Below are positions 52,975 to 60,070 of a stretch of DNA of 64,000 nt, piece by piece (position 1 is the stretch's first letter; every line of letters begins with the position of its first letter). Origin of the DNA: Gynuella sp050296195 (GTDB lineage: Bacteria > Pseudomonadota > Gammaproteobacteria > Pseudomonadales > Natronospirillaceae); NCBI RefSeq assembly GCF_050296195.1, contig NZ_JBNKRB010000002.1; one strand, written 5' to 3'. The notes below the pieces were generated by a model. It was not told the DNA's origin, did no database searches, and saw only the letters and a program-made list of their open reading frames with translations. Both the position numbers and the translations under genes were made by a program.

Positions 52975-53196
52975 ATGTTTTCACCAATAATATCGATTCT
53001 ATTTGGAGTAATGTCATTTTTAATGTCCGTACCAGTAGTTCTTCCAGTTTTTGGATTAGCATTAGGTGCAAATGGATTAATTAAACAATTAAAACTGAGC
53101 GCTGATGCTCAAACCAAATGGATAAAAAATGCCTCTATTGTAGGAATTGTAATATGCTCTATTTCTGTCATTTCATTTTTCCTGCTAAGAACTTGA
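52975..53196 (+). CDS. Small integron cassette membrane protein
   Basis: A 73-aa protein with two TM segments (SILFGVMSFLMSVPVVLPVFG; ASIVGIVICSISVISFFLL) and a short charged loop QLKLSADAQTKWIK. It resembles DUF4190-like two-helix proteins, but weakly. GAGGA lies 6 bp before the ATG at 52975; longer starts fall inside attC 25. Confidence 0.7.
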   Translation: MFSPIISILFGVMSFLMSVPVVLPVFGLALGANGLIKQLKLSADAQTKWIKNASIVGIVICSISVISFFLLRT

Positions 53197-53214
53197 ATTA
53201 GTCGTCTACTCTAT

Positions 53215-53295
53215 ACATAACCAACTAATCGAAAATCGTTCCCGTTGGTCACTAGACCCATTTTTCAAATGCGCCTTTTATTCAGAACGTTAGCA
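53215..53295 (+). repeat. attC site 26
   Basis: It runs from ACATAAC to GTTAGCA (81 bp). Confidence 0.78.
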
Positions 53296-53311
53296 TCATG
53301 GAAATTTGGGC

Positions 53312-53707
53312 ATGTTTGAATACCACGGCTGGGTCACTGTTCGGGATGGTGTAAGCGAGTCAGAAGACGACTCAGTTTTACACGAGCTAAATTGTAGAGA
53401 CATTGAAGCGACCATCGCTCAATATAAAGATGATATGTCAAGGGTCGAGCTTTACTATCAGAATGGTTCGCCTTACGTGAGATTGGACGGTGACAGAAAC
53501 CACTATAAATCATGGGTTCTGGATTTATTTATACAAATAGGAAAAATTGCTAAGGGTTTGCACAGTCTCCTATACATAAGAGACGATGAAAGCCCTGAAC
53601 ACCATAATGGATTTCAGGTTTGGAGAATGACTGGGAGTGGAATAATTCAAATGAAAGACATATTGCTTTCTCCATGCGACCCATTAATAAAAACGTATGA
53701 AAAGTAA
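53312..53707 (+). CDS. Imm7-family immunity protein (cassette)
   Basis: A 131-aa protein starting MFEYHGWVTVRDGVSESEDD, the characteristic opening of the Imm7 immunity family (MFExHGW). The rest fits too: VELYYQNGSPYVRLDGDRNH, then IGKIAKGLHSLLYIRDDE. Imm7 proteins protect against polymorphic toxins in contact-dependent or T6SS-type systems. No toxin gene is in the window, so it would be an orphan immunity gene. The TTG two codons upstream is less likely than this ATG. Confidence 0.8.
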   Translation: MFEYHGWVTVRDGVSESEDDSVLHELNCRDIEATIAQYKDDMSRVELYYQNGSPYVRLDGDRNHYKSWVLDLFIQIGKIAKGLHSLLYIRDDESPEHHNGFQVWRMTGSGIIQMKDILLSPCDPLIKTYEK

Positions 53708-53709
53708 AA

Positions 53710-53797
53710 TGCTAACAAACGGTTGCTGTCAGACAGTCAAAAACTCCGACCAAAAAGCGTCCTCAACTTTTGACTGCCACAGAACCGGGCGTTAGCA
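53710..53797 (+). repeat. attC site 27
   Basis: It runs from TGCTAAC to GTTAGCA (88 bp). The arms CTGTCAGACAGTCAAAA and TTTTGACTGCCACAG pair. Confidence 0.9.
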
Positions 53798-53801
53798 AAA
53801 A

Positions 53802-54086
53802 ATGAGGTCAATGAGTAGTTTGAAGAAATTATTGAATGCTACGAGATAAGTGTTTGGGCTATTTACTCTTGTAGCAATGGTTACCTTATTTGTGCTCTCG
53901 CTTACTTTACTAAGCAAGGACACAATTTAGTTTATCGTCGGACTTTTTTTGCTGGTAGTTTTACCATTTGGCAACATTGGATATTCAATAGAAAAGAAGC
54001 GCTTTGAAGTTCTCGATTCTCTCAGCAAGTCTAGCCTTCAAGAAAATCCTAATAGGCCGACCGGGTATTTCCTGCGGCACTGTTAG
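53802..54086 (+). pseudogene. Cassette membrane-protein gene with two in-frame stops
   Basis: One frame runs from ATG 53802 to TAG 54084-54086 (95 codons) but has TAA at codon 16 and TAG near codon 45. The parts read VFGLFTLVAMVTLFVLSLTL and FIVGLFLLVVLPFGNIGYSI, two TM helices, followed by EKKRFEVLDSLSKSSLQEN. It lies in the usual cassette position between attC 27 and 28. Confidence 0.65.
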
Positions 54087-54117
54087 CTAAATCAACCAGC
54101 TGGCAGGGGTTTAAATA

Positions 54118-54192
54118 GCCTAACAGACACATCAAACATCGCTCTACTTCGTTCCGCTGGATCTCGCTCGGCCTTTTAGGTGGACGTTAGGG
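54118..54192 (+). repeat. attC site 28 (last of the array)
   Basis: It runs from GCCTAAC to GTTAGGG (75 bp). Nothing cassette-like follows. Confidence 0.85.
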
Positions 54193-54582
54193 CTCCGAGT
54201 TACCCACAGAAATCAACTGAGCATATAGAGCAATATTGATTAGCGCATAGAATGAATATTGATGTCGCATGCAAAAAGGCAGTATCAATAAAGCAAAAGG
54301 GGATCTTCCAGCAGGCATTGATTTCATTCACCAAAACATAATCAATCATTAATACAAATCAAAACAAACTTTTATTTAACGCATATTTGTCCTGTTCCGT
54401 GATCAATATACCTGAAATGGGTGCCAAAACCCCAACTCCAGACATACTCCCCCTACATCAGTAACGATTTCTCTTTCACTAGGTTGGCAAAGGCACACAA
54501 CCGATAAAGTCTATTCGTGTGCTTTGTCAAACCACGGTAACGAATTGTGCAATCACCAAACAGGATAGGCCATGCTGCGAAA
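54193..54582. other. End of integron region; no gene
   Basis: A short CCGAGTTACCCA match to the left end of the IS3-type element occurs at 54198-54209. The right edge repeat follows (54331-54483). The final ~100 bp probably contain the promoter of the ABM-ACT-ArsR operon. Confidence 0.5.
54331..54483. repeat. Edge repeat, right copy (pairs with 38160-38301)
   Basis: It shares CATATTTGTCCTGTT, CGTGATCAATATACCTG and CGATTTCTCTTTCA-type stretches with the left copy in direct orientation. It has no intact frame. Confidence 0.75.
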
Positions 54583-55008
54583 ATGAACGCTACTACTGGA
54601 ACAGAAATATTAAGTAACGTCCAACCATATTTCGTTCCTCAACGAAGCATCCTTTGTTCAGATGGATACAGTACCTGCATTCTTTCATCTCAGCAGGATC
54701 ACAATGTGATAGCCGTTTTATTTGAAGCCCAATTACTACCAGACAAGCAGCACCGGTACTTACAGCTAGCGGAACAATTAAAACCGCTTCTCGATAATAT
54801 CGATGGTTTTGTATCCATTGAACGATTTCAAAGTACAACGAACCCAGACAAGATCATATCTCTGTCCTGGTGGCGGAATGAGCGGTCAATCGAGCAATGG
54901 AAGCGGAACTCCCTGCATAAACTTTCTCAAGAAGAAGGTAAACGATCAATCTTTTGTCACTATAAAATTAACGTTCTCACCTCAGTTCGGGAACATTGCT
55001 CTCAATAA
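54583..55008 (+). CDS. Antibiotic-biosynthesis-monooxygenase (ABM) domain protein
   Basis: A 141-aa protein with the ABM ferredoxin-like fold at ~residues 40-125: VIAVLFEAQLLPDKQHRYLQ, then LLDNIDGFVSIERFQSTTNP and IISLSWWRNERSIEQWKRN. Such proteins act as small cofactor-free monooxygenases or heme/stress-linked proteins. The start is uncertain (ATG 54583, or GTG 54547). It is first of three genes spaced closely with an ACT protein and an ArsR regulator. Confidence 0.8.
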   Translation: MNATTGTEILSNVQPYFVPQRSILCSDGYSTCILSSQQDHNVIAVLFEAQLLPDKQHRYLQLAEQLKPLLDNIDGFVSIERFQSTTNPDKIISLSWWRNERSIEQWKRNSLHKLSQEEGKRSIFCHYKINVLTSVREHCSQ

Positions 55009-55022
55009 CAGGTTCAAAAACC

Positions 55023-55406
55023 ATGCAAGACATTCACATCATTTTAAAAAATACTCCCGGAGAACTTGCCCACTTTGGAGAACTATTGGGCAAGAATGGC
55101 GTTGGTCTGGAAGGTGGGGGCGTATTCACGGTCAATACCCAAAGCCATGCTCACTTTTTAGTCGAAAATGGCGAACGAGCCAGAGATATTCTTATCGACA
55201 ATGGATTCGAGGTGGTGGCGGTAATCAACCCGATTATACGTCGGTTAAAACAAGAGCAACCCGGCGAGTTAGGTGCGATCACCAAAGCACTGGCAGATAA
55301 GGGTGTGAATATCATTACCCAATATAGCGATCACCATAACCGATTGATCCTGATAACCGATAACGATACATTGGCAGAGCAAGCAACGACTGATTGGACC
55401 GCCTGA
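55023..55406 (+). CDS. Double-ACT-domain protein
   Basis: A 127-aa protein with two ACT-type halves: NTPGELAHFGELLGKNGVGL and QPGELGAITKALADKGVNI, followed by TQYSDHHNRLILITDN. ACT domains bind amino acids or similar small ligands. It begins 14 bp after the ABM gene and its stop directly precedes the ArsR start, so it may supply a ligand-sensing role in this operon. This is inference. Confidence 0.8.
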   Translation: MQDIHIILKNTPGELAHFGELLGKNGVGLEGGGVFTVNTQSHAHFLVENGERARDILIDNGFEVVAVINPIIRRLKQEQPGELGAITKALADKGVNIITQYSDHHNRLILITDNDTLAEQATTDWTA

Positions 55407-55408
55407 AC

Positions 55409-56119
55409 GTGAATAAGAAAAATACTTATCCCGAGACACCAACTGGCTTTGCTCAGGAGGCGGCAATGGCAGCCCTTGCGTCTGCCATGTCGGATACTTC
55501 CCGGATGAAAATTCTGTGCGCATTAATGGATGGGCGTGCATGGACTGCCACAGAGTTAAGCTCCATGGCAGATATCGCGGCTTCCACCGCCAGTGCACAT
55601 CTATCCCGGCTGCTTAACGCCAACCTTGTGACCTGTTTGTCACAAGGTCGCCATCGATATTTTCGTCTTTATAACGGTTCTATTGCCGCATTGCTTGAAC
55701 ATATGATGGGAGTCACGTTCCACTATTCAATCAAACCGCCAAATTTGAAAGTACCAGCAGAGCTGTTAAAAGCAAGAACCTGTTACGACCACCTGGCTGG
55801 TGAAATTGCCGTTAGCCTATATGAATTCTTGAGCAATCATCATTGGATCTCAGAGGATGGCAACAACCTGACAACACACGGCAAGGAAAAATTCTTACAA
55901 ATGGGCATTAGCATAGATGAAAAAACAAGACGGAAAGAATGCTGTGCCTGCCTGGACTGGAGTGAACGTAAGTTCCATCTTGGCGGACACGCTGGAGCAG
56001 TATTGTTCCGGTTTTTTGACCACGATGGGTGGATTAAAAGAACTCCGGGGTATCGGGAAGTGACGATTACGCCTAAAGGAAAAAAGGCTTTTAAAGCCCA
56101 CTTTCTCATCAACAAATAA
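55409..56119 (+). CDS. ArsR-family transcriptional regulator
   Basis: A ~236-aa regulator. The winged HTH near residues 15-90 reads ALASAMSDTSRMKILCALMD, then SMADIAASTASAHLSRLLNA and CLSQGRHRYFRL. The C-terminal extension carries CCACLDWSERKFHLGGHAGA, a pattern seen in a longer ArsR subgroup; the CxxC may bind metal or sense redox. The start is GTG 55409 just after the ACT stop, or TTG 55394. It is the last gene of the ABM-ACT-ArsR set and probably autoregulates it. Confidence 0.85.
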   Translation: MNKKNTYPETPTGFAQEAAMAALASAMSDTSRMKILCALMDGRAWTATELSSMADIAASTASAHLSRLLNANLVTCLSQGRHRYFRLYNGSIAALLEHMMGVTFHYSIKPPNLKVPAELLKARTCYDHLAGEIAVSLYEFLSNHHWISEDGNNLTTHGKEKFLQMGISIDEKTRRKECCACLDWSERKFHLGGHAGAVLFRFFDHDGWIKRTPGYREVTITPKGKKAFKAHFLINK

Positions 56120-56471
56120 CGGCCCTCAATTGCCTGTACAGCGTTGCTCCTCTGAAACCTGGCGAAAATATTAAGACAGATAAACACTATCTTTATCAGC
56201 AGTACTCATCCAACTCGTAACAACCACACATTTATCGGGCCATTTTAATCGTAAAAACATCCCGCTTTACTCGGCGGCTGCATCCATGATATTGATGGTT
56301 TGACTTCAAGTACATTCATTATTTTATTCTCAGTTATAACAACCATAATCAATAGGGCATCTGATTTATTGAGGAACTTTTTGCCCCTTTTTTTGTCTAC
56401 ACACAGGCATAGATATTTTTATAGTCAACACTACAGTTTAATTGATTATGGCCATTACGAAGGGTCGGAGA
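56120..56471. other. AT-rich intergenic region, no gene
   Basis: About 350 bp between the ArsR gene and the GNAT gene. I see no coding signal or strong hairpin. It presumably holds the GNAT promoter. Confidence 0.5.
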
Positions 56472-56939
56472 ATGAGCGAAATTGAATATTTGAGTTTTAG
56501 TGAAATCAACCCAGATGATTTCCTGGAAATCGCAAATGAGGAGTCATTGCGGACTCATTTGATCGAGCATGCGTATTTTGATTCATCGAGCATCAGAGAA
56601 TGGGTGGAAGATAAGATCAAGATTGATGCGCTTCCAGGTTGTCGAATTAGAGCAGTTTATATAGATGGTTCACTGGCGGGTTGGTGTGGCATTCAACCCG
56701 ATGACGCAGGATTCGAACTGGCCATCGTTATTTCTAAAAACTTCTGGGGTTGCGGCATTAAAATATTTAAATCCTTAATGATCTGGGCTGCTGAGCTGGG
56801 TCATCAAGAAGTGTTGTTCCATCTACTGGAAAGCAGGCCAGAGTATTCAGCATTAAGAAAAATGGCCAACAAAGTGCAAAAAACCGAACTCCTCGGTCGC
56901 GTATTCACCACTTATTTTATGTCAGTTCGTAACGAATAA
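56472..56939 (+). CDS. GNAT-family N-acetyltransferase
   Basis: A 155-aa acetyltransferase-like protein. The GNAT core shows GCRIRAVYIDGSLAGWCGIQ, then ELAIVISKNFWGCGIKIFKS, the acetyl-CoA loop with a reduced GxGxxG-like pattern. The substrate is unknown. GGAG lies 1-5 bp before the ATG at 56472; 10 more codons are open upstream. Confidence 0.75.
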   Translation: MSEIEYLSFSEINPDDFLEIANEESLRTHLIEHAYFDSSSIREWVEDKIKIDALPGCRIRAVYIDGSLAGWCGIQPDDAGFELAIVISKNFWGCGIKIFKSLMIWAAELGHQEVLFHLLESRPEYSALRKMANKVQKTELLGRVFTTYFMSVRNE

Positions 56940-57020
56940 CGGCGTTATCGCTGTTACAAAAACCATGTGCCGGACTTAAGGTTCATCAACACCAAATATC
57001 TCTCCGAACACCCAAAGTGT

Positions 57021-57362
57021 TTATATATTCTGCTCCAGCGCCTGACCACACCCTACACACCATTTTGCCTTAGGTGTTCGAAACAACTTACCGCACCGCT
57101 TGCACTTCGGGCCATAACTGCTACGTCGTAAATAAAACATAACGTCATAACCCATATTTTTATAGCCGGTCAATGCTTCAAACTTTGCGGTCGCTTCCGG
57201 ACAGCAGTTCGCCCTGGCAGTGGCAATATCGCAATTATGAGTAGCACGATAATTCTTGATTTTTTTAATGGTATCTTTGAGCAAAGGACTCAGCTGACTC
57301 CATTCCTCTTCATTCAGCATGGGCAGTTCTTTACCCACTCTCCAACAATATTCTATGTTCAT
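57021..57362 (-). CDS. Small zinc-ribbon protein, unknown
   Basis: A 113-aa protein. A helical N-terminal part (LNEEEWSQLSPLLKDTIKKI) contains CDIATARANCCPEATAKFEA. The C-terminus is a zinc ribbon CKRCGKLFRTPKAKWCVGCG. I chose the ATG at 57362, preceded by GAGGGG; an ATG at 57395 overlaps the upstream ATP-grasp stop by 4 bp (translational coupling possible). The role is unknown; zinc-ribbon proteins of this kind may bind nucleic acid. Confidence 0.7.
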   Translation of the reverse strand: MNIEYCWRVGKELPMLNEEEWSQLSPLLKDTIKKIKNYRATHNCDIATARANCCPEATAKFEALTGYKNMGYDVMFYLRRSSYGPKCKRCGKLFRTPKAKWCVGCGQALEQNI

Positions 57363-57391
57363 ATTCGCCCCCTCTATTTCACGGTAATGAA

Positions 57392-58174
57392 TCATCTGTT
57401 GATCAAGATAGTTTCACAAAAGACACGAGCACCCCAGCTTTTTCTATCTGAAACCTGACCATCACCTATTTCAATTAATCGAAGTTCGCCATCAGTACGC
57501 TGAACCACATCTACTGAATAGAATGGTGCGTTATGACGGGTAGCGATTTCGGCAACGATCGGCGGGATACCACCACCGGGCGAGTAGGGCTTGCCATTGA
57601 ACACGAAGTACCGTACTTCGCTGTCTTCGATAAACTCTTCAACTCTCCTTAGCGCGATTCCCCCTTCGATCTCTCCCCGATATTTTCGTATTAAGTCAAT
57701 AATTTCCAGAACTTCTAACGGAGAATTAGCAATAGACCCTCTTTCGCTATAATTGGATTTCACGAAATCTTTCACGAAAAACTGATTCCATCCGGACTTT
57801 TTTGCTTCCGGGACGGCATCCTCTTCATGTTCAATGAATATCGTTTCCGCAGTAAATTCAACGACCGCATCATACCATCCGGTTATATGATGTGATCGAA
57901 CAAAATTATCGGCACTGGTGAGCATCTCTCCACCCCGTTTTCTCACAAGATTCGAAAGCCTGTTATATGTATCCGGGTTTAACATCCAGCCACGGTAAAG
58001 AACAATATCACCATTTTCTATTGGAGGCTGAGGCCAAAATTCACCAAACACTAAAGCATCGTAATCATACAAAGAACATGTAATGCCCTTTTCCTTCAGT
58101 AGCACATACTCTTCACCAAAAGGACCATCGGCCTCTTTTTCGTTTAATGGGTTACGTGGAAACAGTAGTCTCAT
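57392..58174 (-). CDS. ATP-grasp domain protein
   Basis: A 260-aa protein matching the small ATP-grasp family (DUF4343-like): NQFFVKDFVKSNYSERGSIA, RRVEEFIEDSEVRYFVFNGK and a metal/ATP end ELRLIEIGDGQVSDRK. ATP-grasp enzymes ligate carboxylates to amines or thiols via acyl-phosphates; the substrate is not evident. It lies between the zinc-ribbon and CatB-like genes on the same strand. Confidence 0.8.
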   Translation of the reverse strand: MRLLFPRNPLNEKEADGPFGEEYVLLKEKGITCSLYDYDALVFGEFWPQPPIENGDIVLYRGWMLNPDTYNRLSNLVRKRGGEMLTSADNFVRSHHITGWYDAVVEFTAETIFIEHEEDAVPEAKKSGWNQFFVKDFVKSNYSERGSIANSPLEVLEIIDLIRKYRGEIEGGIALRRVEEFIEDSEVRYFVFNGKPYSPGGGIPPIVAEIATRHNAPFYSVDVVQRTDGELRLIEIGDGQVSDRKSWGARVFCETILINR

Positions 58175-58255
58175 AATTTTGTATATTAACGCTCGTCATT
58201 GGGACCAGTTTGAGGAACAAAGATCGTCACACTCACCAGAGCGCAACCGTCAATT

Positions 58256-58888
58256 TCAGGCGTTTGACGTTTGCCAGACATGATAAAGGCCAGCTATGTC
58301 AGACGAACACAACAGCGGCATCGCTTCTTTAATATTCTCCAATGACCAATCCCACCACGTCATTTCCAGCAACATTGCAATTTCCGGTTCAGAAAACCGT
58401 TTCTTTATTGGCTTGGCAGGATTACCACCAACGATCGTGTAAGGCTCAACGTCTTTAGTCACTAAAGCCCGGCTACCAATAACCGCGCCATGGCCAATCT
58501 TGACACCTGCCATAATCATTGCCTCTGAGCCAATCCAGACATCACTGCCTATAACCGTGTCGCCAGCACTCTGGAATGCATCAACTGATTCTGAAAATGC
58601 AGGTTCTTCATTCATGTAGAAGAAAGGGTATGATGTCACCCAATCATATCGGTGCCCTTGATTGCCAGCCATTATGAATGCCGCTCCCGACCCTATGGAG
58701 CAAAAGCTTCCAATGATCAATTTATCAACATCCATTCCATCTGGCTGAAGGTAGCGGGCGCAATCATCAAATAAATGACCATGATAGTAGCCTGAATAGT
58801 AACTAAAACGCCCAACGGTGATATTTGGGTTCTTAACCTGTTCTGCCAGGGGTTTTCCCTTAAAAGGGCTCTCAAAGTAATTTTTCAT
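58256..58888 (-). CDS. catB: CatB-type (xenobiotic) chloramphenicol O-acetyltransferase
   Basis: A 210-aa left-handed beta-helix acetyltransferase. It follows CatB proteins almost throughout: MKNYFESPFKGKPLAEQVKN, then GRFSYYSGYYHGHLFDDCAR, IIGSFCSIGSGAAFIMAGNQ, the catalytic His in GNQGHRYDW, and EPYTIVGGNPAKPIKKRFS. CatB transfers acetyl from acetyl-CoA to chloramphenicol and related substrates. Here it is chromosomal, outside the attC array and without an attC of its own. Real resistance cannot be judged from sequence alone. Confidence 0.92.
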   Translation of the reverse strand: MKNYFESPFKGKPLAEQVKNPNITVGRFSYYSGYYHGHLFDDCARYLQPDGMDVDKLIIGSFCSIGSGAAFIMAGNQGHRYDWVTSYPFFYMNEEPAFSESVDAFQSAGDTVIGSDVWIGSEAMIMAGVKIGHGAVIGSRALVTKDVEPYTIVGGNPAKPIKKRFSEPEIAMLLEMTWWDWSLENIKEAMPLLCSSDIAGLYHVWQTSNA

Positions 58889-58925
58889 TAGATGTTATAC
58901 CGAACATTCCCAAGAAACATGTCTG

Positions 58926-59552
58926 TTACAAGTTTGGCCTGCCTGACGAAATAACTATCTCCAGGTTCTCTATCAGACCAGCAATAATCGTACTTTCACC
59001 GTTTAGTGATTCAAAGATTATTTGATGTTTATCTCCACAACCAATAGAAAATTCATGTATCAAATTGGCCGGCATTCTGCTGTTAATGGACATGGATTGA
59101 AACCTTCCAATGTGAAACTTGCCACCCGAACAATCAGCAAACTCCGCCTTCAAGCGTTGACTCCAACCACTGGTATCAAAGTGATATTTAACAAGAAAGA
59201 CAGTGGGAAAGACCTGATTTTCCTCGATTGTGATAGTGGTGTGGGCTTCGCATTCCTCCCCGATCCGATAGTTCAATCCAGATGATCTCAATCTCTCCAA
59301 GGAGTCTTCTAAAGACCCCTTAGTTTTGAATGCGACACCGCTAAACCCCCGGTAATTTGTATCTTTCACGCCAAACCGGATCCTGAAGTGTATGAATTCG
59401 ATATTTATATCACCAAAATTGATACCGATACTGGTGTACTCATCTTTCTCCGTCAGCGGCCAGGCAAGGGGTAACCCAAGCTGCTCTGATACTTGAGTTG
59501 CGGTTGTCAGTGGATCGTCGACCTCGATCATGAGATGGTCTATTTCAAACAT
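58926..59552 (-). CDS. Glyoxalase/VOC-like protein, unknown substrate
   Basis: A 208-aa protein with the VOC opening MFEIDHLMIEVDDPLTTATQ and EQLGLPLAWPL, then a beta-rich body (GINFGDINIEFIHF; GVAFKTKGSLEDSLERL). It resembles glyoxalase-like-domain proteins that bind a metal, but the full ligand set cannot be assigned. It is upstream of catB on the same strand with a 37-bp gap. Confidence 0.75.
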   Translation of the reverse strand: MFEIDHLMIEVDDPLTTATQVSEQLGLPLAWPLTEKDEYTSIGINFGDINIEFIHFRIRFGVKDTNYRGFSGVAFKTKGSLEDSLERLRSSGLNYRIGEECEAHTTITIEENQVFPTVFLVKYHFDTSGWSQRLKAEFADCSGGKFHIGRFQSMSINSRMPANLIHEFSIGCGDKHQIIFESLNGESTIIAGLIENLEIVISSGRPNL

Positions 59553-59681
59553 TTGGAATCTGCCTTATGTGATTCAGCTGAGTGCGGTGACTGGAGAGAT
59601 AGCAAACAAACCAAACGTTTGAACCAGCCCTCTCGCGACAGAAGGAAGCGATACAGGAAGAATGGTTCAGGACAGGCCCTA

Positions 59682-59699
59682 GGGAACCTCTGAAAAATC
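59682..59699. mobile_element. Solo terminal repeat of the MITE-like family
   Basis: GGGAACCTCTGAAAAATC matches the outer end of the other copies. I do not see the partner end nearby, so it is a remnant. Confidence 0.5.
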
Positions 59700-60034
59700 A
59701 CGTGCCACAACTCAGTTAGTCTGGTTAGTCGTAGATCTAAATTTACCAGTATCGAGTTTCAGGAGTCCAATTCAAAGTGCAGGCTGTTTTCACTTGAAGG
59801 TAGATTGATCGTAAAAGGCCAAAGATCCTTTTATTTGTCTGATCTTGAAACAATGATCTGCGAGAACGTATAAATTGCTCTCGACACTCTTTTTCTGTTC
59901 CTTTCAAATTCATTTTATGAGCTCCGGTATCGCGGTTATCAAACGCCCTTATCTGCAATCATATGATCAGCCAATCAGACACGGTATACGGCAGACTTTT
60001 CCCGGAAATTGATCGTGATTTGAAGCAAGGAGAT

Positions 60035-60060
60035 GTCAGAGCCACGGCCGTGGCTCTGAC
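60035..60060. terminator. Perfect 26-bp palindrome after the surface-protein gene
   Basis: GTCAGAGCCACG-GCCGTGGCTCTGAC (26 bp) is wholly self-complementary, 10 bp beyond the stop codon of the large gene. It is likely a transcription terminator, or part of one, although no T-run follows. Confidence 0.6.
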
Positions 60061-60070
60061 AGTGAGTGGA

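Larger units (their letters stand above)
59553..60070. other. Intergenic region with a MITE end and a 26-bp palindrome
   Basis: A single end of the MITE family lies at 59682-59699. A minus-strand frame of 71 codons at 59743-59958 has no recognisable product or Shine-Dalgarno. The perfect palindrome 60035-60060 follows the large surface-protein gene. Confidence 0.5.

Noticed and set aside
38796..54192. CRISPR array
   Set aside because: The repeated units are attC sites of varying length and sequence separated by ORFs, not constant short repeats with spacers.
59743..59958. 71-codon minus-strand frame
   Set aside because: No family resemblance, no start signal; lies in a repeat-rich intergenic region.
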